In this document: positions 1 to 8,942 of the stretch, piece by piece
Layout: each line of letters begins with the position of its first letter
Numbering within the stretch: position 1 is the first letter of the stretch
From: an uncultured Sterolibacterium sp.
GTDB lineage: Bacteria; Pseudomonadota; Gammaproteobacteria; Burkholderiales; Rhodocyclaceae
Reading direction: 5' to 3'
Length of the DNA stretch: 41,663 nucleotides
NCBI GenBank assembly: GCA_903904605.1
Contig: CAIVDC010000024.1
Span: 1 to 41,663, forward strand
The notes under the pieces: generated by a model
Told to the model about the DNA's origin: nothing
Seen by the model: the letters and a program-made list of their open reading frames with translations, nothing else
Database searches by the model: none
Position numbers and translations under genes: made by a program

Positions 1-42
1 GACGCGACAAGTTGAACTCCAGCGGAATGTTTGAAACGGGGA

Positions 43-282
43 TTACTTCTTGACGTGAGCGCCGACGTAGTCGATCGCCTGCTGCACGCTGGTGATCTTC
101 TCTGCGTCCTCGTCCGGAATCTCGCACTCGAACTCTTCCTCAAGCGCCATGACCAGTTCGACGGTGTCGAGGGAGTCGGCGCCGAGGTCGTCGACGAAGG
201 AGGAGTCGTTCTTGATCTCTGATTCATTAACGCCCAATTGCTCGGCGACGATTTTCTTGACGCGCTGCTCGATGTTCTCCAT
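43..282 (-). CDS. acpP: Acyl carrier protein
   Basis: A 79-residue acyl carrier protein that carries growing fatty acyl chains on 4'-phosphopantetheine in the cytoplasm. The attachment motif D36-S37-L38 lies in the usual GADSLD context, and the protein is acidic and helical as the family requires. The start was set at the codon for MENIEQ because AAGGAG precedes it by about 7 bases; an in-frame upstream extension to 330 has no such site and would add residues foreign to ACP. It is the last visible gene of the fab operon. fabF usually follows, but only 42 bases remain in the window and nothing can be called there. Confidence 0.97.
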   Translation of the reverse strand: MENIEQRVKKIVAEQLGVNESEIKNDSSFVDDLGADSLDTVELVMALEEEFECEIPDEDAEKITSVQQAIDYVGAHVKK

Positions 283-364
283 GTGCTGCTCCTTCCCGAT
301 TATCGGCTGAGGTGACAAAAACTTCCGCATTTTAACAGAAACGCTGGCGCCGACGAGGCTGTGA

Positions 365-1129
365 TTAACTCATGTACATCCCGCCATTGACGTGCAGCAC
401 TGCGCCCGTGATATAGCCGGCTCCGGGCCCGGCGAGGAACGCCACTGCAGCGGCGATTTCAGCGGCCTCTCCGAGTCGGCCGAGTGGAATCTTTTGCAAC
501 AGCGCCTCGCGCTGGGCAGGGTCAAGTGACTTGGTCATGTCGGTATCGATAAAGCCCGGCGCCACGCAATTCACCGTGATATTGCGGCTGCCCAGTTCCT
601 GGGCAAGCGCCCGCGTCATGCCCGCGACCCCGGCCTTGGCGGCAGCGTAATTGGCCTGGCCGGGATTGCCTGAACTGCCGACCACCGAAGTGATGTTGAT
701 GATACGGCCGTGCCTCGCCTTCATCATGCCGCGCATCACCCGCTTGGAGAGCCGGAAGACAGCCTTGAGGTTGGTGCTGATGACATCGTCCCACTCTTCG
801 TCCTTCATGCGCATGGCGAGATTGTCGCGCGTGATGCCGGCGTTGTTCACCAGGATTCCAACCGCGCCGAATTTCCTTTCGATCTGATCGAACAGGGCCT
901 CGCAGGCATCCGCGTCGGTGACATCCACCCTTGCCCCCCAACCAGTGACTGCTGCGGCGTCAAGCGCCTTCTGGATATCGTCGGCGCCCATTTCGCTCGT
1001 GGCAGTACCCACCACGGTGGCGCCCGCCCTGCCCAACTCCAGCGCGATCGCTTTTCCTATGCCCCGCGAGGCGCCGGTGACCAGCGCCAGTTGTCCCGCC
1101 AGCGGACCCGACGGCTTCTCTTGCACCAT
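365..1129 (-). CDS. fabG: 3-oxoacyl-ACP reductase FabG
   Basis: NADPH-dependent beta-ketoacyl-ACP reductase of type II fatty acid synthesis, 254 residues, cytoplasmic and normally tetrameric. It is a classical short-chain dehydrogenase: the nucleotide-binding TGASRGIG is at residues 18-25, NNAG at 95-98, and the catalytic tetrad is N120, S148, Y161 and K165. AAGGAG precedes the ATG and overlaps the stop of fabD, so the two genes are translationally close (9 bases apart). The ten-residue N-terminal extension before the Rossmann fold is slightly longer than in E. coli FabG. The fabD-fabG-acpP context fixes the assignment among the many SDR paralogs. Confidence 0.96.
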   Translation of the reverse strand: MVQEKPSGPLAGQLALVTGASRGIGKAIALELGRAGATVVGTATSEMGADDIQKALDAAAVTGWGARVDVTDADACEALFDQIERKFGAVGILVNNAGITRDNLAMRMKDEEWDDVISTNLKAVFRLSKRVMRGMMKARHGRIINITSVVGSSGNPGQANYAAAKAGVAGMTRALAQELGSRNITVNCVAPGFIDTDMTKSLDPAQREALLQKIPLGRLGEAAEIAAAVAFLAGPGAGYITGAVLHVNGGMYMS

Positions 1130-1138
1130 GACGACTCC

Positions 1139-2071
1139 TTAAGGCTTGACGACAGACAATGCTGCTTCGATGCCGGCAAGATCGGCCATCGCCCCGCCGA
1201 TGAGACCGTCGCTACAACGCTTGACGAGACCCGCCAATACCTTGCCCGGGCCGCATTCATAGACACGGCTGACGCCCTTTGCCGCCAGCAGCTGCATCGT
1301 CTCGACCCAGCGCACCGGCGAGGCGGCCTGGCGCACCAGGGCGTCCTTGATCTGCTCCGGCTCGGAGAGACAGCGAGCATCGACGTTGTTCACCACGGGC
1401 ATCCCCGGCATAGAAAAGCTCACGCTCGACAAACGCTGCCGCAAGCGCTCAGCCGCCGGCTGCATCAATGAGCAGTGGAATGGCGCCGACACCTGCAGCA
1501 TCACCGCCCGTTTTGCCCCCATCGCCTTGCAGGCAGCGGCGGCACGCTCCACCGCGGCGGCATGGCCGGCGATGACGATCTGCTCGGGGGCATTGAAATT
1601 CACGGCTTCCACCACCTGCCCCTGGGAACTTTCAGCACAGGCGGCAGTGACTGCAGCAGCGCCGAGTCCGAGGATCGCGGCCATCGCCCCCACCCCTGCC
1701 GGCACCGCCTCCTGCATCGCTTTTGCGCGCAGTTCAACCAGGGGCACGGCATCGCCGAAATTGAGCACGCCCGCGGTCACCAGCGCGGAATATTCGCCGA
1801 GGCTGTGCCCTGCCACCAGGGCCGGCTTCGGGCCGCCCATATCTAGCCAGACGCGATAGCAGGCGACGCCCGCTGTGAGCATCAGCGGTTGTGTGTTCAC
1901 CGTCTGATTGAGCGCCTCGGTCGGACCCTGGCAAACCAGTTGCCATAAATCGCGGCCGAGGGCATCGGAGGCCTCGGCGAAGGTCTGCCGGATCACAGCA
2001 TTATCGCCATAGGCATTCATCATGCCCAGCGACTGCGAACCCTGACCGGGAAATACGAAAGCAAATGTCAT
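1139..2071 (-). CDS. fabD: Malonyl-CoA:ACP transacylase FabD
   Basis: Transfers malonyl from CoA to ACP to feed chain elongation; 310 residues, the usual family length. The nucleophile elbow GHSLGEYSA carries Ser90, and the N-terminal FPGQGSQ motif (residues 7-13) is typical. A His in APFHCSLM near residue 200 would complete the catalytic dyad. The start was placed at MTFAFVFPGQ, 16 bases after the fabH stop; the in-frame extension to 2197 runs through the 3' end of fabH and has no family resemblance. It lies between fabH and fabG in the operon. Confidence 0.96.
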   Translation of the reverse strand: MTFAFVFPGQGSQSLGMMNAYGDNAVIRQTFAEASDALGRDLWQLVCQGPTEALNQTVNTQPLMLTAGVACYRVWLDMGGPKPALVAGHSLGEYSALVTAGVLNFGDAVPLVELRAKAMQEAVPAGVGAMAAILGLGAAAVTAACAESSQGQVVEAVNFNAPEQIVIAGHAAAVERAAAACKAMGAKRAVMLQVSAPFHCSLMQPAAERLRQRLSSVSFSMPGMPVVNNVDARCLSEPEQIKDALVRQAASPVRWVETMQLLAAKGVSRVYECGPGKVLAGLVKRCSDGLIGGAMADLAGIEAALSVVKP

Positions 2072-2087
2072 AGCAAGTTCCCTGCGC

Positions 2088-3065
2088 TCAGAAAGTGAGC
2101 AGTGTGGCGCCCCAGGTGAAGCCGCCCCCGACGCCTTCGAGCAACAGCGTGTCGCCACGGCGGACTCGCCCGGCGCGCACGGCCTCGTCCAGGGCAAGCG
2201 GAATCGAGGCGGCTGACGTATTGCCGTGATGGCCGACGGTGATGATGACTTTCTCAGCTGGCAGGCCGAGTTTCTTGGCCGTGGCGTTCAGAATGCGCAC
2301 GTTGGCCTGGTGCGGAATCAGCCAGTCGATCTGGTCGACCGACATGCCGGCCTGTATCAGCACTTCCTCGGCCACTTCCTTGAGTACCTTGACCGCGAAC
2401 TTGAACACCGCCTGACCTTCCATCTGCAGGAAGGGGCGACCGACGATCTTGCCGCCGCAGATCTGCCCAGGCACAGACAGGATATCGCTGTGGCTGCCGT
2501 CGGCGTGAATGGCGGTGGACAAAATGCCGGGCTCGTCGCTGGCGGCCAACACCGCTGCGCCGGCGCCATCGCCGAAAAGCACGCAAGTGCCCCGGTCATT
2601 CCAATCAAGGATGCGCGAAAACACCTCGGCGCCAACCACCAGGGCGCAGCGATGCGAGCCAGAACGGATGAACTTTTCGGCGATGGCCAAGCCATAGACG
2701 AATCCGCTGCATACCGCCTGCACATCGAAAGCTGCGCCACCGTTCCTGATGCCCAGCTTGTCCTGCAGCAGAGTGGCGGCGCTGGGGAAGATGAAATCCG
2801 GCGTCGAGGTGGCGACGATGATGAGATCAACTTCGCCTGGCTCCTTGCCGGCGGCGACAAGCGCTCGCCTGCCGGCTTCCAGCGCCAGATCGCTGCAACT
2901 GACGTTCTCCGGCGCCAGGTGGCGGGCGCGAATACCGGTGCGCTCGACAATCCACTCGTTGGAGGTATCTATACCGTGCGCCACCAGATCGTGGTTGCTG
3001 ACCGGCTCGCCAGGCAGATAGCTGCCGGTGCCGATGATGCGGGAAAAAATGGGAGAGGAACTCAT
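2088..3065 (-). CDS. fabH: Beta-ketoacyl-ACP synthase III FabH
   Basis: Condenses acetyl-CoA with malonyl-ACP to start fatty acid synthesis. The 325-residue protein has the thiolase-fold catalytic triad C119 (VQAVCSGF), H252 (IPHQAN) and N282 ([10 protein letters not shown]). The ATG at 3065 overlaps the plsX stop in an ATGA junction, so the two are probably translationally coupled; no strong Shine-Dalgarno site is visible. A long in-frame extension upstream lies entirely within plsX in another frame and was discarded. Confidence 0.96.
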   Translation of the reverse strand: MSSSPIFSRIIGTGSYLPGEPVSNHDLVAHGIDTSNEWIVERTGIRARHLAPENVSCSDLALEAGRRALVAAGKEPGEVDLIIVATSTPDFIFPSAATLLQDKLGIRNGGAAFDVQAVCSGFVYGLAIAEKFIRSGSHRCALVVGAEVFSRILDWNDRGTCVLFGDGAGAAVLAASDEPGILSTAIHADGSHSDILSVPGQICGGKIVGRPFLQMEGQAVFKFAVKVLKEVAEEVLIQAGMSVDQIDWLIPHQANVRILNATAKKLGLPAEKVIITVGHHGNTSAASIPLALDEAVRAGRVRRGDTLLLEGVGGGFTWGATLLTF

Positions 3066-4078
3066 GATATCGAACCGGAGAGCTGCGCCATGCGCGCGGC
3101 AATGCGCTCCGGCAAACTGTTGCGAGCGGCCTCGGCGGCTCGCTCCAGAGCGTAGCCGAAGGCAAAGGAGTCGGCCGAGCCGTGACTCTTGACCACGACG
3201 CCCTTGAGGCCGAGCAGACTGCCTCCGTTGTATCGTCGGGGATCGAAACGCCGCTTGAAGGAATTGAGCACCGGCAAGGCCATCAGCGCCGCCAGCTTGG
3301 TGAGCAGATTTCGCTTGAATTCCTCGCGTAGCGCCGCGCTGATCATGTGCGCCAGACCCTCGGAAGCCTTGAGGGCGACATTGCCGACGAAACCATCGCA
3401 AACGACCACGTCGACCGTCCCCTTGTAAATGTCGTCGCCCTCGACATTGCCATAGAAATTAAGGCCACCTTCCCTGAGCAGTTCACCCGCGCGCTTGACC
3501 GCCTCATTGCCCTTGATCGCCTCCTGGCCGATGTTGAGCAAGCCGACGCTGGGCCGTTCCTTGTGTTCCAGCGCTGAGAAGAGCATGGCGCCCATGATAG
3601 CAAACTGCAGGAGGTGTTCCGGTTGGCAATCGACGTTGGCACCGAGGTCGAGCACATAGGTATAACGATTGAGCGTCGGCACGATACTGGCGATCGCCGG
3701 GCGGTCGATGCCCGGAAGTGTTTTCAAGACAAAGCGCGAGATCGCCATCAGGGCTGCGGTGTTGCCGGCTGATACCGCCGCCTGCGCCTCGCCGCCCTTG
3801 ACCAGGTCTACGGCGACGCGCATAGAGGAGTTCTTCTTGACGCGCAGCGCCGACGCAATCGGCTCGTCCATCTCGACCATTTCGCTGGCGTGGGCCACGC
3901 GCAGCCTCGCGCCCAGTTCGGACTGGGCACGCCCGAGCAAAGGCCGCAATACCTCGTCGCGGCCAACCAAGATGACCGAGCAATCAGGATCGCGTTGCAG
4001 GAAATCGAGCGCGGCCGGAACCGTGACCATCGGGCCATGGTCACCGCCCATGCAGTCGATTGCGAGAGTAACCGCCAT
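3062..4078 (-). CDS. plsX: Phosphate acyltransferase PlsX
   Basis: Makes acyl-phosphate from acyl-ACP and phosphate, the first step of the PlsX/PlsY route to phosphatidic acid; a peripheral membrane enzyme in other bacteria. The 338-residue sequence begins with the signature [11 protein letters not shown] (residues 6-16) and keeps the family length. No convincing Shine-Dalgarno site precedes the ATG. The gene follows rpmF by 76 bases and overlaps fabH by 4 bases, the common proteobacterial order linking ribosome, membrane lipid and fatty acid genes. Confidence 0.95.
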   Translation of the reverse strand: MAVTLAIDCMGGDHGPMVTVPAALDFLQRDPDCSVILVGRDEVLRPLLGRAQSELGARLRVAHASEMVEMDEPIASALRVKKNSSMRVAVDLVKGGEAQAAVSAGNTAALMAISRFVLKTLPGIDRPAIASIVPTLNRYTYVLDLGANVDCQPEHLLQFAIMGAMLFSALEHKERPSVGLLNIGQEAIKGNEAVKRAGELLREGGLNFYGNVEGDDIYKGTVDVVVCDGFVGNVALKASEGLAHMISAALREEFKRNLLTKLAALMALPVLNSFKRRFDPRRYNGGSLLGLKGVVVKSHGSADSFAFGYALERAAEAARNSLPERIAARMAQLSGSIS

Positions 4079-4154
4079 CGAGGAATAGGGAAACGGGACG
4101 GCGGAGGCTAAGAACGCGTCTGGGCTTGCTGCGACTTATTCCGCCGGCACGGAG

Positions 4155-4334
4155 TTATTCGCCCTTGGTCGCGAGGACTTTCTTGCCGCGATAGTAGCCG
4201 CTGGCACTGATGTGGTGACGAAGATGCACTTCACCCGTGGTCGGTTCGACCGCCAACGGCGGCACGGTGAGAAAGTCGTGAGCACGGCGCATGCCGCGCT
4301 TGGACGGGGACTTCTTGTTTTGCTGAACAGCCAT
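4155..4334 (-). CDS. rpmF: 50S ribosomal protein L32
   Basis: A 59-residue basic protein beginning [20 protein letters not shown] and containing [17 protein letters not shown], which are diagnostic for bacterial L32, a component of the large ribosomal subunit. It has no cysteine, so it is the zinc-free form of L32. AAGGAG precedes the ATG by about 7 bases. It sits between yceD and plsX, its standard neighbours. The gene is short enough to be missed by a 60-residue cut-off. Confidence 0.97.
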   Translation of the reverse strand: MAVQQNKKSPSKRGMRRAHDFLTVPPLAVEPTTGEVHLRHHISASGYYRGKKVLATKGE

Positions 4335-4363
4335 TTCGTTGCTCCTTCAATAATCGTTCAAAA

Positions 4364-4876
4364 CTACTTCAGCCGTGCCAGCGCCGCAAACGGCGATGCG
4401 GCACGGCCGTGATGGTCGCTGCCATCGGGCAGGACGCAGGACTCGTGGCGCGGAACGACCGGCAAGGCCAGCAGCACCTCCTCCTCGATCAGCGAGGCCA
4501 CAGACTGTTCGGCCGATGCCTCGACTGCGTCGGCCGCATCATCCTCGAGCGACTCGTCAGGCCAAGGCGCGCCCGACGGGACCAGCAACAACAGGCTCTT
4601 GATATCAAGCGGCAAGACCAGGGGTTCAAGGCAGCGCTGGCATTTCAAGCGGAGTTCACCGCTCACTTCGATCATCAGAAACAGTTTGCCGTCGTCGTTG
4701 CGCCCGCCGCTCAGTCGACAACTGAGCACCCCGCCATCGTCCGCCAAAGCATTGCCATCGTTTACACGCGACATTTCCTGCACCGCCAATCGGCCGATCA
4801 GATGCCTTCCTTCCCGGGCAAATGCGAGGCTGTCTATGACAATCCCGGCGATTTGTTTCATTTCCTGTCGCGACAT
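4364..4876 (-). CDS. yceD: YceD/DUF177 family protein
   Basis: A 170-residue DUF177 protein. Members are linked genetically to 23S rRNA accumulation, and the gene nearly always precedes rpmF, as here (29 bases apart). The central CxxC pair is C79 and C82 in KCQRCLEPL, followed by an acidic stretch and a C-terminal PFAAL motif common in the family. Two ATG codons compete: 4876, and 4861 (the sixth codon). A good promoter places the likely transcript start within a few bases of 4876, so the mRNA may be nearly leaderless or the downstream ATG may be used. Confidence 0.9.
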   Translation of the reverse strand: MSRQEMKQIAGIVIDSLAFAREGRHLIGRLAVQEMSRVNDGNALADDGGVLSCRLSGGRNDDGKLFLMIEVSGELRLKCQRCLEPLVLPLDIKSLLLLVPSGAPWPDESLEDDAADAVEASAEQSVASLIEEEVLLALPVVPRHESCVLPDGSDHHGRAASPFAALARLK

Positions 4877-4885
4877 AAACCGCTA

Positions 4886-4914
4886 ATGATATTATTTTTC
4901 CCTTTTCCAGTCAA
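4886..4914 (-). promoter_or_regulatory. Putative sigma70 promoter of yceD-rpmF-plsX-fab operon
   Basis: On the minus strand TTGACT (plus 4909-4914) and TATCAT (plus 4886-4891) are separated by exactly 17 bases; each matches consensus at 5 of 6 positions. The predicted transcript start near 4879 is only a few bases before the yceD ATG at 4876. The -10 box also overlaps an in-frame upstream ATG of the divergent maf gene, which argues for the later maf start. This is sequence inference only. Confidence 0.55.
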
Positions 4915-4924
4915 AGCGAGTCCA

Positions 4925-5524
4925 ATGCGGCCCAAGACCCCCCCCCCTTTGCGCTTGGTGCTTGCCTCGACCTCGCCATTTCGGCGCGAACTCCTGGGAC
5001 GGCTGCAACTGCCTTTTGAAATCGCCGCGCCCGACCTCGACGAGGCCGCCCTGCCTGGAGAGGCCCCCGCCGCGACCGCGGAAAGGCTGGCGCTGGAAAA
5101 GGCAAAGGCAGTAGCTGCGCGCTTTCCCGACGCCCTGATTATCGGCAGCGATCAAGTCGCGCACCAGGGCGATCGCACTTACGGCAAACCGGGGACGCGG
5201 ACCAATGCCATCAGCCAACTCCAGGCGATGCGGGGAAAGAGCGTCATCTTCCATACCGGCTTGTGCCTGTTCAACTCCGCAAGCGGCCGCACGCAGATCT
5301 GCGGGGTGCCGACCGAGGTGCGCTTCCGGGCGCTCTCCGACGCCGAGATCGAACGCTATCTTGATCGAGAGGACGCGCTCAACTGCGCCGGCAGCGCCAA
5401 GTCGGAAGGCTTAGGAATCACCCTCCTCGAATCACTGCGCGGCGACGACCCTAACGCACTGATCGGCCTGCCGCTGATCGCACTGTGCCGGATGTTGCGC
5501 GCCGAAGGTGTCCAACTGCCATAG
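4925..5524 (+). CDS. yceF: Maf-like nucleotide pyrophosphatase (YceF type)
   Basis: A 199-residue Maf-family house-cleaning nucleotide pyrophosphatase. The N-terminal [11 protein letters not shown] (residues 14-24) binds phosphate and GSDQV carries the catalytic Asp76. Family knowledge: the YceF branch hydrolyses 7-methyl-GTP, the YhdE branch dTTP/UTP. I choose YceF because in E. coli yceF lies next to yceD-rpmF-plsX and rluC, exactly as here. The ATG at 4925 was preferred over one at 4886 that overlaps the yceD promoter; the longer form would begin with a hydrophobic 13-residue tail. It converges on sppA with about 30 bases between. Confidence 0.9.
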   Translation: MRPKTPPPLRLVLASTSPFRRELLGRLQLPFEIAAPDLDEAALPGEAPAATAERLALEKAKAVAARFPDALIIGSDQVAHQGDRTYGKPGTRTNAISQLQAMRGKSVIFHTGLCLFNSASGRTQICGVPTEVRFRALSDAEIERYLDREDALNCAGSAKSEGLGITLLESLRGDDPNALIGLPLIALCRMLRAEGVQLP

Positions 5525-5554
5525 CGTCAGGTCCGCATTCACGCCGACACCCGC

Positions 5555-6505
5555 TCAGCGGAGGGTCATCCGGGTAAAGGTGTTGGCCAGGCTTTCGGAC
5601 ATATTCGCGCCGAACTGCCTGGCGAATTTCTCGGCCAGATTCTGTTTCACGGTGTAATCGCGGACGTCCTCAGCCTTGATGATCTCGCGCGCCACCGAAT
5701 CCACCGTGCCGTAGGCGTCGGCCAGGCCCATGTCGATGCTCTTGGCGCCGGTCCACATCAGGCCGGAAAACATTTCCGGCGTCTCCTTGAGCCGCTTGCC
5801 GCGACCCTTCCGGACCGCCTCGATGAATTGCTGGTGGATATCATCGAGCATCTCTTTGGCGTGGGCCTTTTGCTTTGCGTCCTGGGGTGAGAACGGGTCG
5901 AGGAAGCCCTTGTTCTCGCCGGCGGTGAGCAGGCGCCTCTCCACGCCCAGTTTCTCCATGGTGCCGGTAAAACCGAAGCCGTCCATCAGGACACCGATCG
6001 AACCTACAATGCTGGCCTTATCGACGAAGATCTTGTCGGCGGCCGCCGCAACGTAATAGCCGCCGGAAGCGCAGATGTCCTCGACCACAACATAGAGCGG
6101 TATGCTGGGATAGCGGCCGCGCAGCCGTCTGATCTCGTCGTTGATGATGCCTGACTGTACCGGACTGCCCCCCGGACTGTTGATGCGCAGAATCACGCCC
6201 TGGGTGCCCTTGTCCTCGAAGGCGGATTGCAGGCCGCTGATGATGCGTTCTGCACTGGCGTCGCCCTTGGCCTGAATCACTCCGTTCAGTTGCACCAGTG
6301 CGCTGTGCTTCTTGCCGTCGCCAAGCCTGTCTGCGGAGTCTCCCCAGTCAACGACATAAGCAAAGACAAGACCGAGGTAGATGAAACCGATGAATTTGAA
6401 GAAGATGCCCCAGCGCCGCCGCCGTCGCTGCTCGATGAGCCCATCAAGGGCGATCTTTTCCAGAACGCTGCGTTGCCATTGGGTTTCGTTATGCGGAGCT
6501 TCCAT
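5555..6505 (-). CDS. sppA: Signal peptide peptidase SppA-type S49 protease
   Basis: A 316-residue single-domain S49 serine protease, like the short form in Bacillus rather than the 600-residue E. coli SppA. A single membrane helix (about residues 34-52) after the arginine run RRRRR anchors it with the catalytic domain outside the cytoplasm. The likely nucleophile is S147 in CASGGYY and the general base K199 in GENKGF, a Ser/Lys dyad. It degrades released signal peptides. It lies 5 bases after the Rieske gene and is the last gene of the rluC-gph-Rieske-sppA operon. Confidence 0.92.
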   Translation of the reverse strand: MEAPHNETQWQRSVLEKIALDGLIEQRRRRRWGIFFKFIGFIYLGLVFAYVVDWGDSADRLGDGKKHSALVQLNGVIQAKGDASAERIISGLQSAFEDKGTQGVILRINSPGGSPVQSGIINDEIRRLRGRYPSIPLYVVVEDICASGGYYVAAAADKIFVDKASIVGSIGVLMDGFGFTGTMEKLGVERRLLTAGENKGFLDPFSPQDAKQKAHAKEMLDDIHQQFIEAVRKGRGKRLKETPEMFSGLMWTGAKSIDMGLADAYGTVDSVAREIIKAEDVRDYTVKQNLAEKFARQFGANMSESLANTFTRMTLR

Positions 6506-6510
6506 CGGGG

Positions 6511-6855
6511 TTATGCTTTCAAAAATATCTGTCCATCAATTTCGCTGACGGCGACAGGCTGCAAGCCTTTGCCGTTGCACTTTCCGCCCAAGCAGCGGCC
6601 GTCGTCCGGGGCATAGAGCGCGCCATGGGTCGCACAGATCAAGTATAAACCGGAAGCGTCAAAAAACTCGCCCGGTTGCCAGTCCAGTTCGACCGGGACA
6701 TGGCCGCAGCGGTTCAGGAAGGCATGCACCACACCCTTGTAGCGAACGACGAAGCAAGCTTCCGTGAAGCCATGGCGATCAAGGCTGAAGCGTATGCCGC
6801 GGCCGCCCTCGACCAGGTCCGCAGCGGCACAGATCAGGCGTGCCGGGTCAGCCAT
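6511..6855 (-). CDS. Small Rieske [2Fe-2S] protein
   Basis: A 114-residue protein made of one Rieske domain: C50-x-H52 (RCGH) and C74-x2-H77 (CATHG) bind a [2Fe-2S] cluster. There is no signal peptide and no oxygenase domain, so it is a cytoplasmic electron carrier of unknown partner. The ATG at 6855 (MADPARL) was chosen, overlapping the gph stop by 22 bases; a start at 6885 would add ten basic residues. The gene often sits between gph and sppA in betaproteobacteria, but I know of no demonstrated function there. Confidence 0.88.
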   Translation of the reverse strand: MADPARLICAAADLVEGGRGIRFSLDRHGFTEACFVVRYKGVVHAFLNRCGHVPVELDWQPGEFFDASGLYLICATHGALYAPDDGRCLGGKCNGKGLQPVAVSEIDGQIFLKA

Positions 6856-7487
6856 GCCTGCAACTCGGCGACACTGCCGGCGCAATAGAGGGGCTGCTCC
6901 GCCACCAGTTCCGCCCGCGGATGGGCACCATAAGCCACGGCCAGGGCCGCGACTCCGGCATTTTGCGCCATCTTAAGATCATGTGTGGTGTCGCCGATCA
7001 TCAAGGTCCGTTCGGGCGGCACGAAGACCTCCGCCATCAATTCCCGGAGCATCTGCGGATGCGGCTTGGAAGGGCATTCATCGACACAGCGTGTGGCCTT
7101 GAAGTAGACACCCACTCCGGTCGCCGCGAGCACGCGGTCGAGTCCTTTGCGACTCTTGCCAGTGGCCACGGCGAGCAGATGACCGGATTGCGTCAGCCCG
7201 GACAGCAGCGGATCGATGCCCGCGAACATCGTCAAGTCGCGATCGCCGGCCAGATAGTGGTGACGATAGCGCTCGGCCAGGACGGGATATCGCGACGGAT
7301 GAAGATCAGGCAGGGCGCTCATCAGCGCATCATTCAGGCCCAAGCCGATGATATGCCGCGCCCGCGCGTCGGTGGGCGGCTCGATATCGAGGTCCTTGCA
7401 AGCGGCCTGGATTGCGCCGACGATCGTAGCGGCCGAGTCCATCAGCGTGCCGTCCCAGTCGAACACGATCAACTCAAAGCGATTCAA
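6834..7487 (-). CDS. HAD-IA phosphatase (phosphoglycolate phosphatase-like)
   Basis: A haloacid dehalogenase superfamily phosphatase of about 217 residues. Motif I is FDWDGTLMDS, with nucleophile D10 and acid/base D12; motif II is in VATGKS; motif III lies in MIGDTTHDLKMA. The cap is helical (type IA). The start is a TTG at 7487 preceded by AAAGGAG at ideal distance; an earlier TTG at 7505 contains the ribosome site inside the gene. It overlaps the rluC end by 14 bases. Substrate cannot be read from sequence; phosphoglycolate is the family default. Confidence 0.88.
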   Translation of the reverse strand: MNRFELIVFDWDGTLMDSAATIVGAIQAACKDLDIEPPTDARARHIIGLGLNDALMSALPDLHPSRYPVLAERYRHHYLAGDRDLTMFAGIDPLLSGLTQSGHLLAVATGKSRKGLDRVLAATGVGVYFKATRCVDECPSKPHPQMLRELMAEVFVPPERTLMIGDTTHDLKMAQNAGVAALAVAYGAHPRAELVAEQPLYCAGSVAELQAWLTRHA

Positions 7488-8451
7488 GTTCGCTCCTTTC
7501 ACCAAAAATCAGCGCCTCGCAGCGGCCGAGCCGGGCGAGAAAATCGCGCAATTCCTGCGGCAGCGGTGCCCTGAGCGATAGGGTCAGCCCGGTCAGGGGA
7601 TGGCTGAAGGACAGGTTCCCGGCATGCAGGAACATGCGCTTCAGCCCTGCCTTTTGCAACTCCCTGTTGAGAGGGAAATCGCCGTACTTGTCGTCCCCCG
7701 CCAGTGGAAAGCCCAGGTGAGCCAAATGCACCCGGATCTGGTGAGTGCGACCGGTCTTGAGTTCCACCTCGACCAGGCTGAAAGTCTCCCACCGTGCCTT
7801 GAGCCGCACGATGCTGTGCGCTTCCTTGCCTTCGTCGGAAACGCTGACGCGCCGCCCGCCGTCTCCGCTCTGGTACTTCAGGAGCGGCAGCCGGACATGC
7901 TGCAGGACGTTCGTCCAGCTACCCTTGACCAGTGCCAGATAGCGTTTGTTGATGGATCCTTCGCGAAACATGTCATGCAGGCGGGTCAGGGCGGCGCGCT
8001 TCTTGGCGAGGATCAGCAGGCCTGAAGTTTCCCGGTCGAGCCGGTGTGCCAACTCCAGGAAACGCGCCTCCGGACGCTGCCGCCGGAGTTGCTCGATGAC
8101 CCCGAAACTAACGCCGCTGCCGCCATGGACCGCGACGCCGGACGGCTTATTCACGACCAGCAGCCCTTCGTCCTCGAAGACGACGACAAACTCCCGCACC
8201 GGGACGACAGCCGGCAGCGGCCTCTCAGCGACTCGGATCGGCGGCAGGCGCACGGCATCACCGATCTTGAGCCGGTACTCCGGACCGATCCGTCCCTTGT
8301 TGACCCGCACCTCGCCGCTTCTCAGGATGCGATAAACATGGCTTTTCGGCACACCCTTGCAGACGCGCAGGAGAAAATTGTCGATACGCTGACCGACCGC
8401 CTCCTCGCCGACTTCCAGCCAAGTCGCGGAATCTTTGCTTAAGCCATTCAT
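7474..8451 (-). CDS. rluC: 23S rRNA pseudouridine synthase RluC
   Basis: Isomerises specific uridines of 23S rRNA (positions 955, 2504 and 2580 in E. coli). The 325-residue protein has an N-terminal S4 RNA-binding domain (about residues 18-80, QRIDNFL...GEVRVN) and the RluA-type catalytic domain with HRLDRETSGLL, where D139 is the catalytic aspartate. The ATG at 8451 was chosen; an earlier TTG at 8490 adds 13 residues without family support. It heads the rluC-gph-Rieske-sppA operon. Confidence 0.94.
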   Translation of the reverse strand: MNGLSKDSATWLEVGEEAVGQRIDNFLLRVCKGVPKSHVYRILRSGEVRVNKGRIGPEYRLKIGDAVRLPPIRVAERPLPAVVPVREFVVVFEDEGLLVVNKPSGVAVHGGSGVSFGVIEQLRRQRPEARFLELAHRLDRETSGLLILAKKRAALTRLHDMFREGSINKRYLALVKGSWTNVLQHVRLPLLKYQSGDGGRRVSVSDEGKEAHSIVRLKARWETFSLVEVELKTGRTHQIRVHLAHLGFPLAGDDKYGDFPLNRELQKAGLKRMFLHAGNLSFSHPLTGLTLSLRAPLPQELRDFLARLGRCEALIFGERSELESL

Positions 8452-8774
8452 TTGCAATATACTGTTTCCCAGTTTGCCGTCCCGCGGCAAGCGTGCCCGG
8501 CGGTCCGAAGTGACGTCGGCGGCGCGCCAAGGGCGTTGCCGGTAGTGCTTCAGCCCTCTTCAGCCATCTTTATTGGCCTAAGCGGGCCCAAGCGAACCGT
8601 CATGGAGCAGGCATAAGGCCCAACGCATCGATCGCCGGAGTCCCGCTGTCTGGGAGTTTCCCGAGGCGCCCGAGACCCCAGCCCGCCGGCTCTGCGAACT
8701 CCACAGGTTTTCTCGCTCACCCAAAGCAGCGATGTTACTTGATTTGCGCGCACAGAGCACCGCATGAATACCGG

Positions 8775-8809
8775 GCTCCGAGATAGCGGTTCGCCGCTGG
8801 CCTCGGAGC
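8775..8809 (+). promoter_or_regulatory. rne leader hairpin 1 (TTCG loop)
   Basis: GCTCCGAG (8775-8782) pairs perfectly with CTCGGAGC (8802-8809), and inside it AGCGG (8785-8789) and CCGCT (8794-8798) close a TTCG tetraloop. This two-storey stem should be very stable in RNA. It lies about 130 bases before the rne start and has no U tract, so it is not an obvious terminator. It may be a binding or entry site for RNase E; that is inference. Confidence 0.6.
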
Positions 8810-8881
8810 ATGCTTTAAGAAGACGAACCCTAGTTTGCCCAAGGACATCACAACAATGATCCAGCAATACTGAGTCGTTCC

Positions 8882-8900
8882 GCCCGGCCAACTGCCGGGC
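8882..8900 (+). promoter_or_regulatory. rne leader hairpin 2
   Basis: GCCCGGC (8882-8888) and GCCGGGC (8894-8900) form a perfect 7-bp stem with a five-base loop, 42 bases before the rne start. No T run follows. It is the middle of three stacked leader hairpins. Confidence 0.5.
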
Positions 8901-8911
8901 AGAGGTTTGTC

Positions 8912-8938
8912 GTGCCCGTGCAGTGCGCGCGGGAGCAC
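8912..8938 (+). promoter_or_regulatory. Hairpin sequestering the rne ribosome-binding site
   Basis: GTGC (8912-8915) pairs with GCAC (8935-8938), and after a two-base bulge CCGTGC (8916-8921) pairs with GCGCGG (8927-8932). The Shine-Dalgarno-like GGGAG (8931-8935) of rne is in the 3' arm, so translation may depend on unfolding. This resembles in logic the start-proximal hairpin of the E. coli rne leader. Confidence 0.55.
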
Positions 8939-8942
8939 ATAA

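Larger units (their letters stand above)
8452..8942 (+). other. Long structured leader/intergenic region upstream of rne
   Basis: 491 bases lie between the divergent rluC and rne, with no credible coding region. The half next to rne contains three consecutive inverted repeats (8775-8809, 8882-8900, 8912-8938), the last covering the rne ribosome site. I could not identify a consensus promoter with confidence. Long structured 5' leaders are known to mediate RNase E autoregulation in E. coli; a similar role here is inference. Confidence 0.6.
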
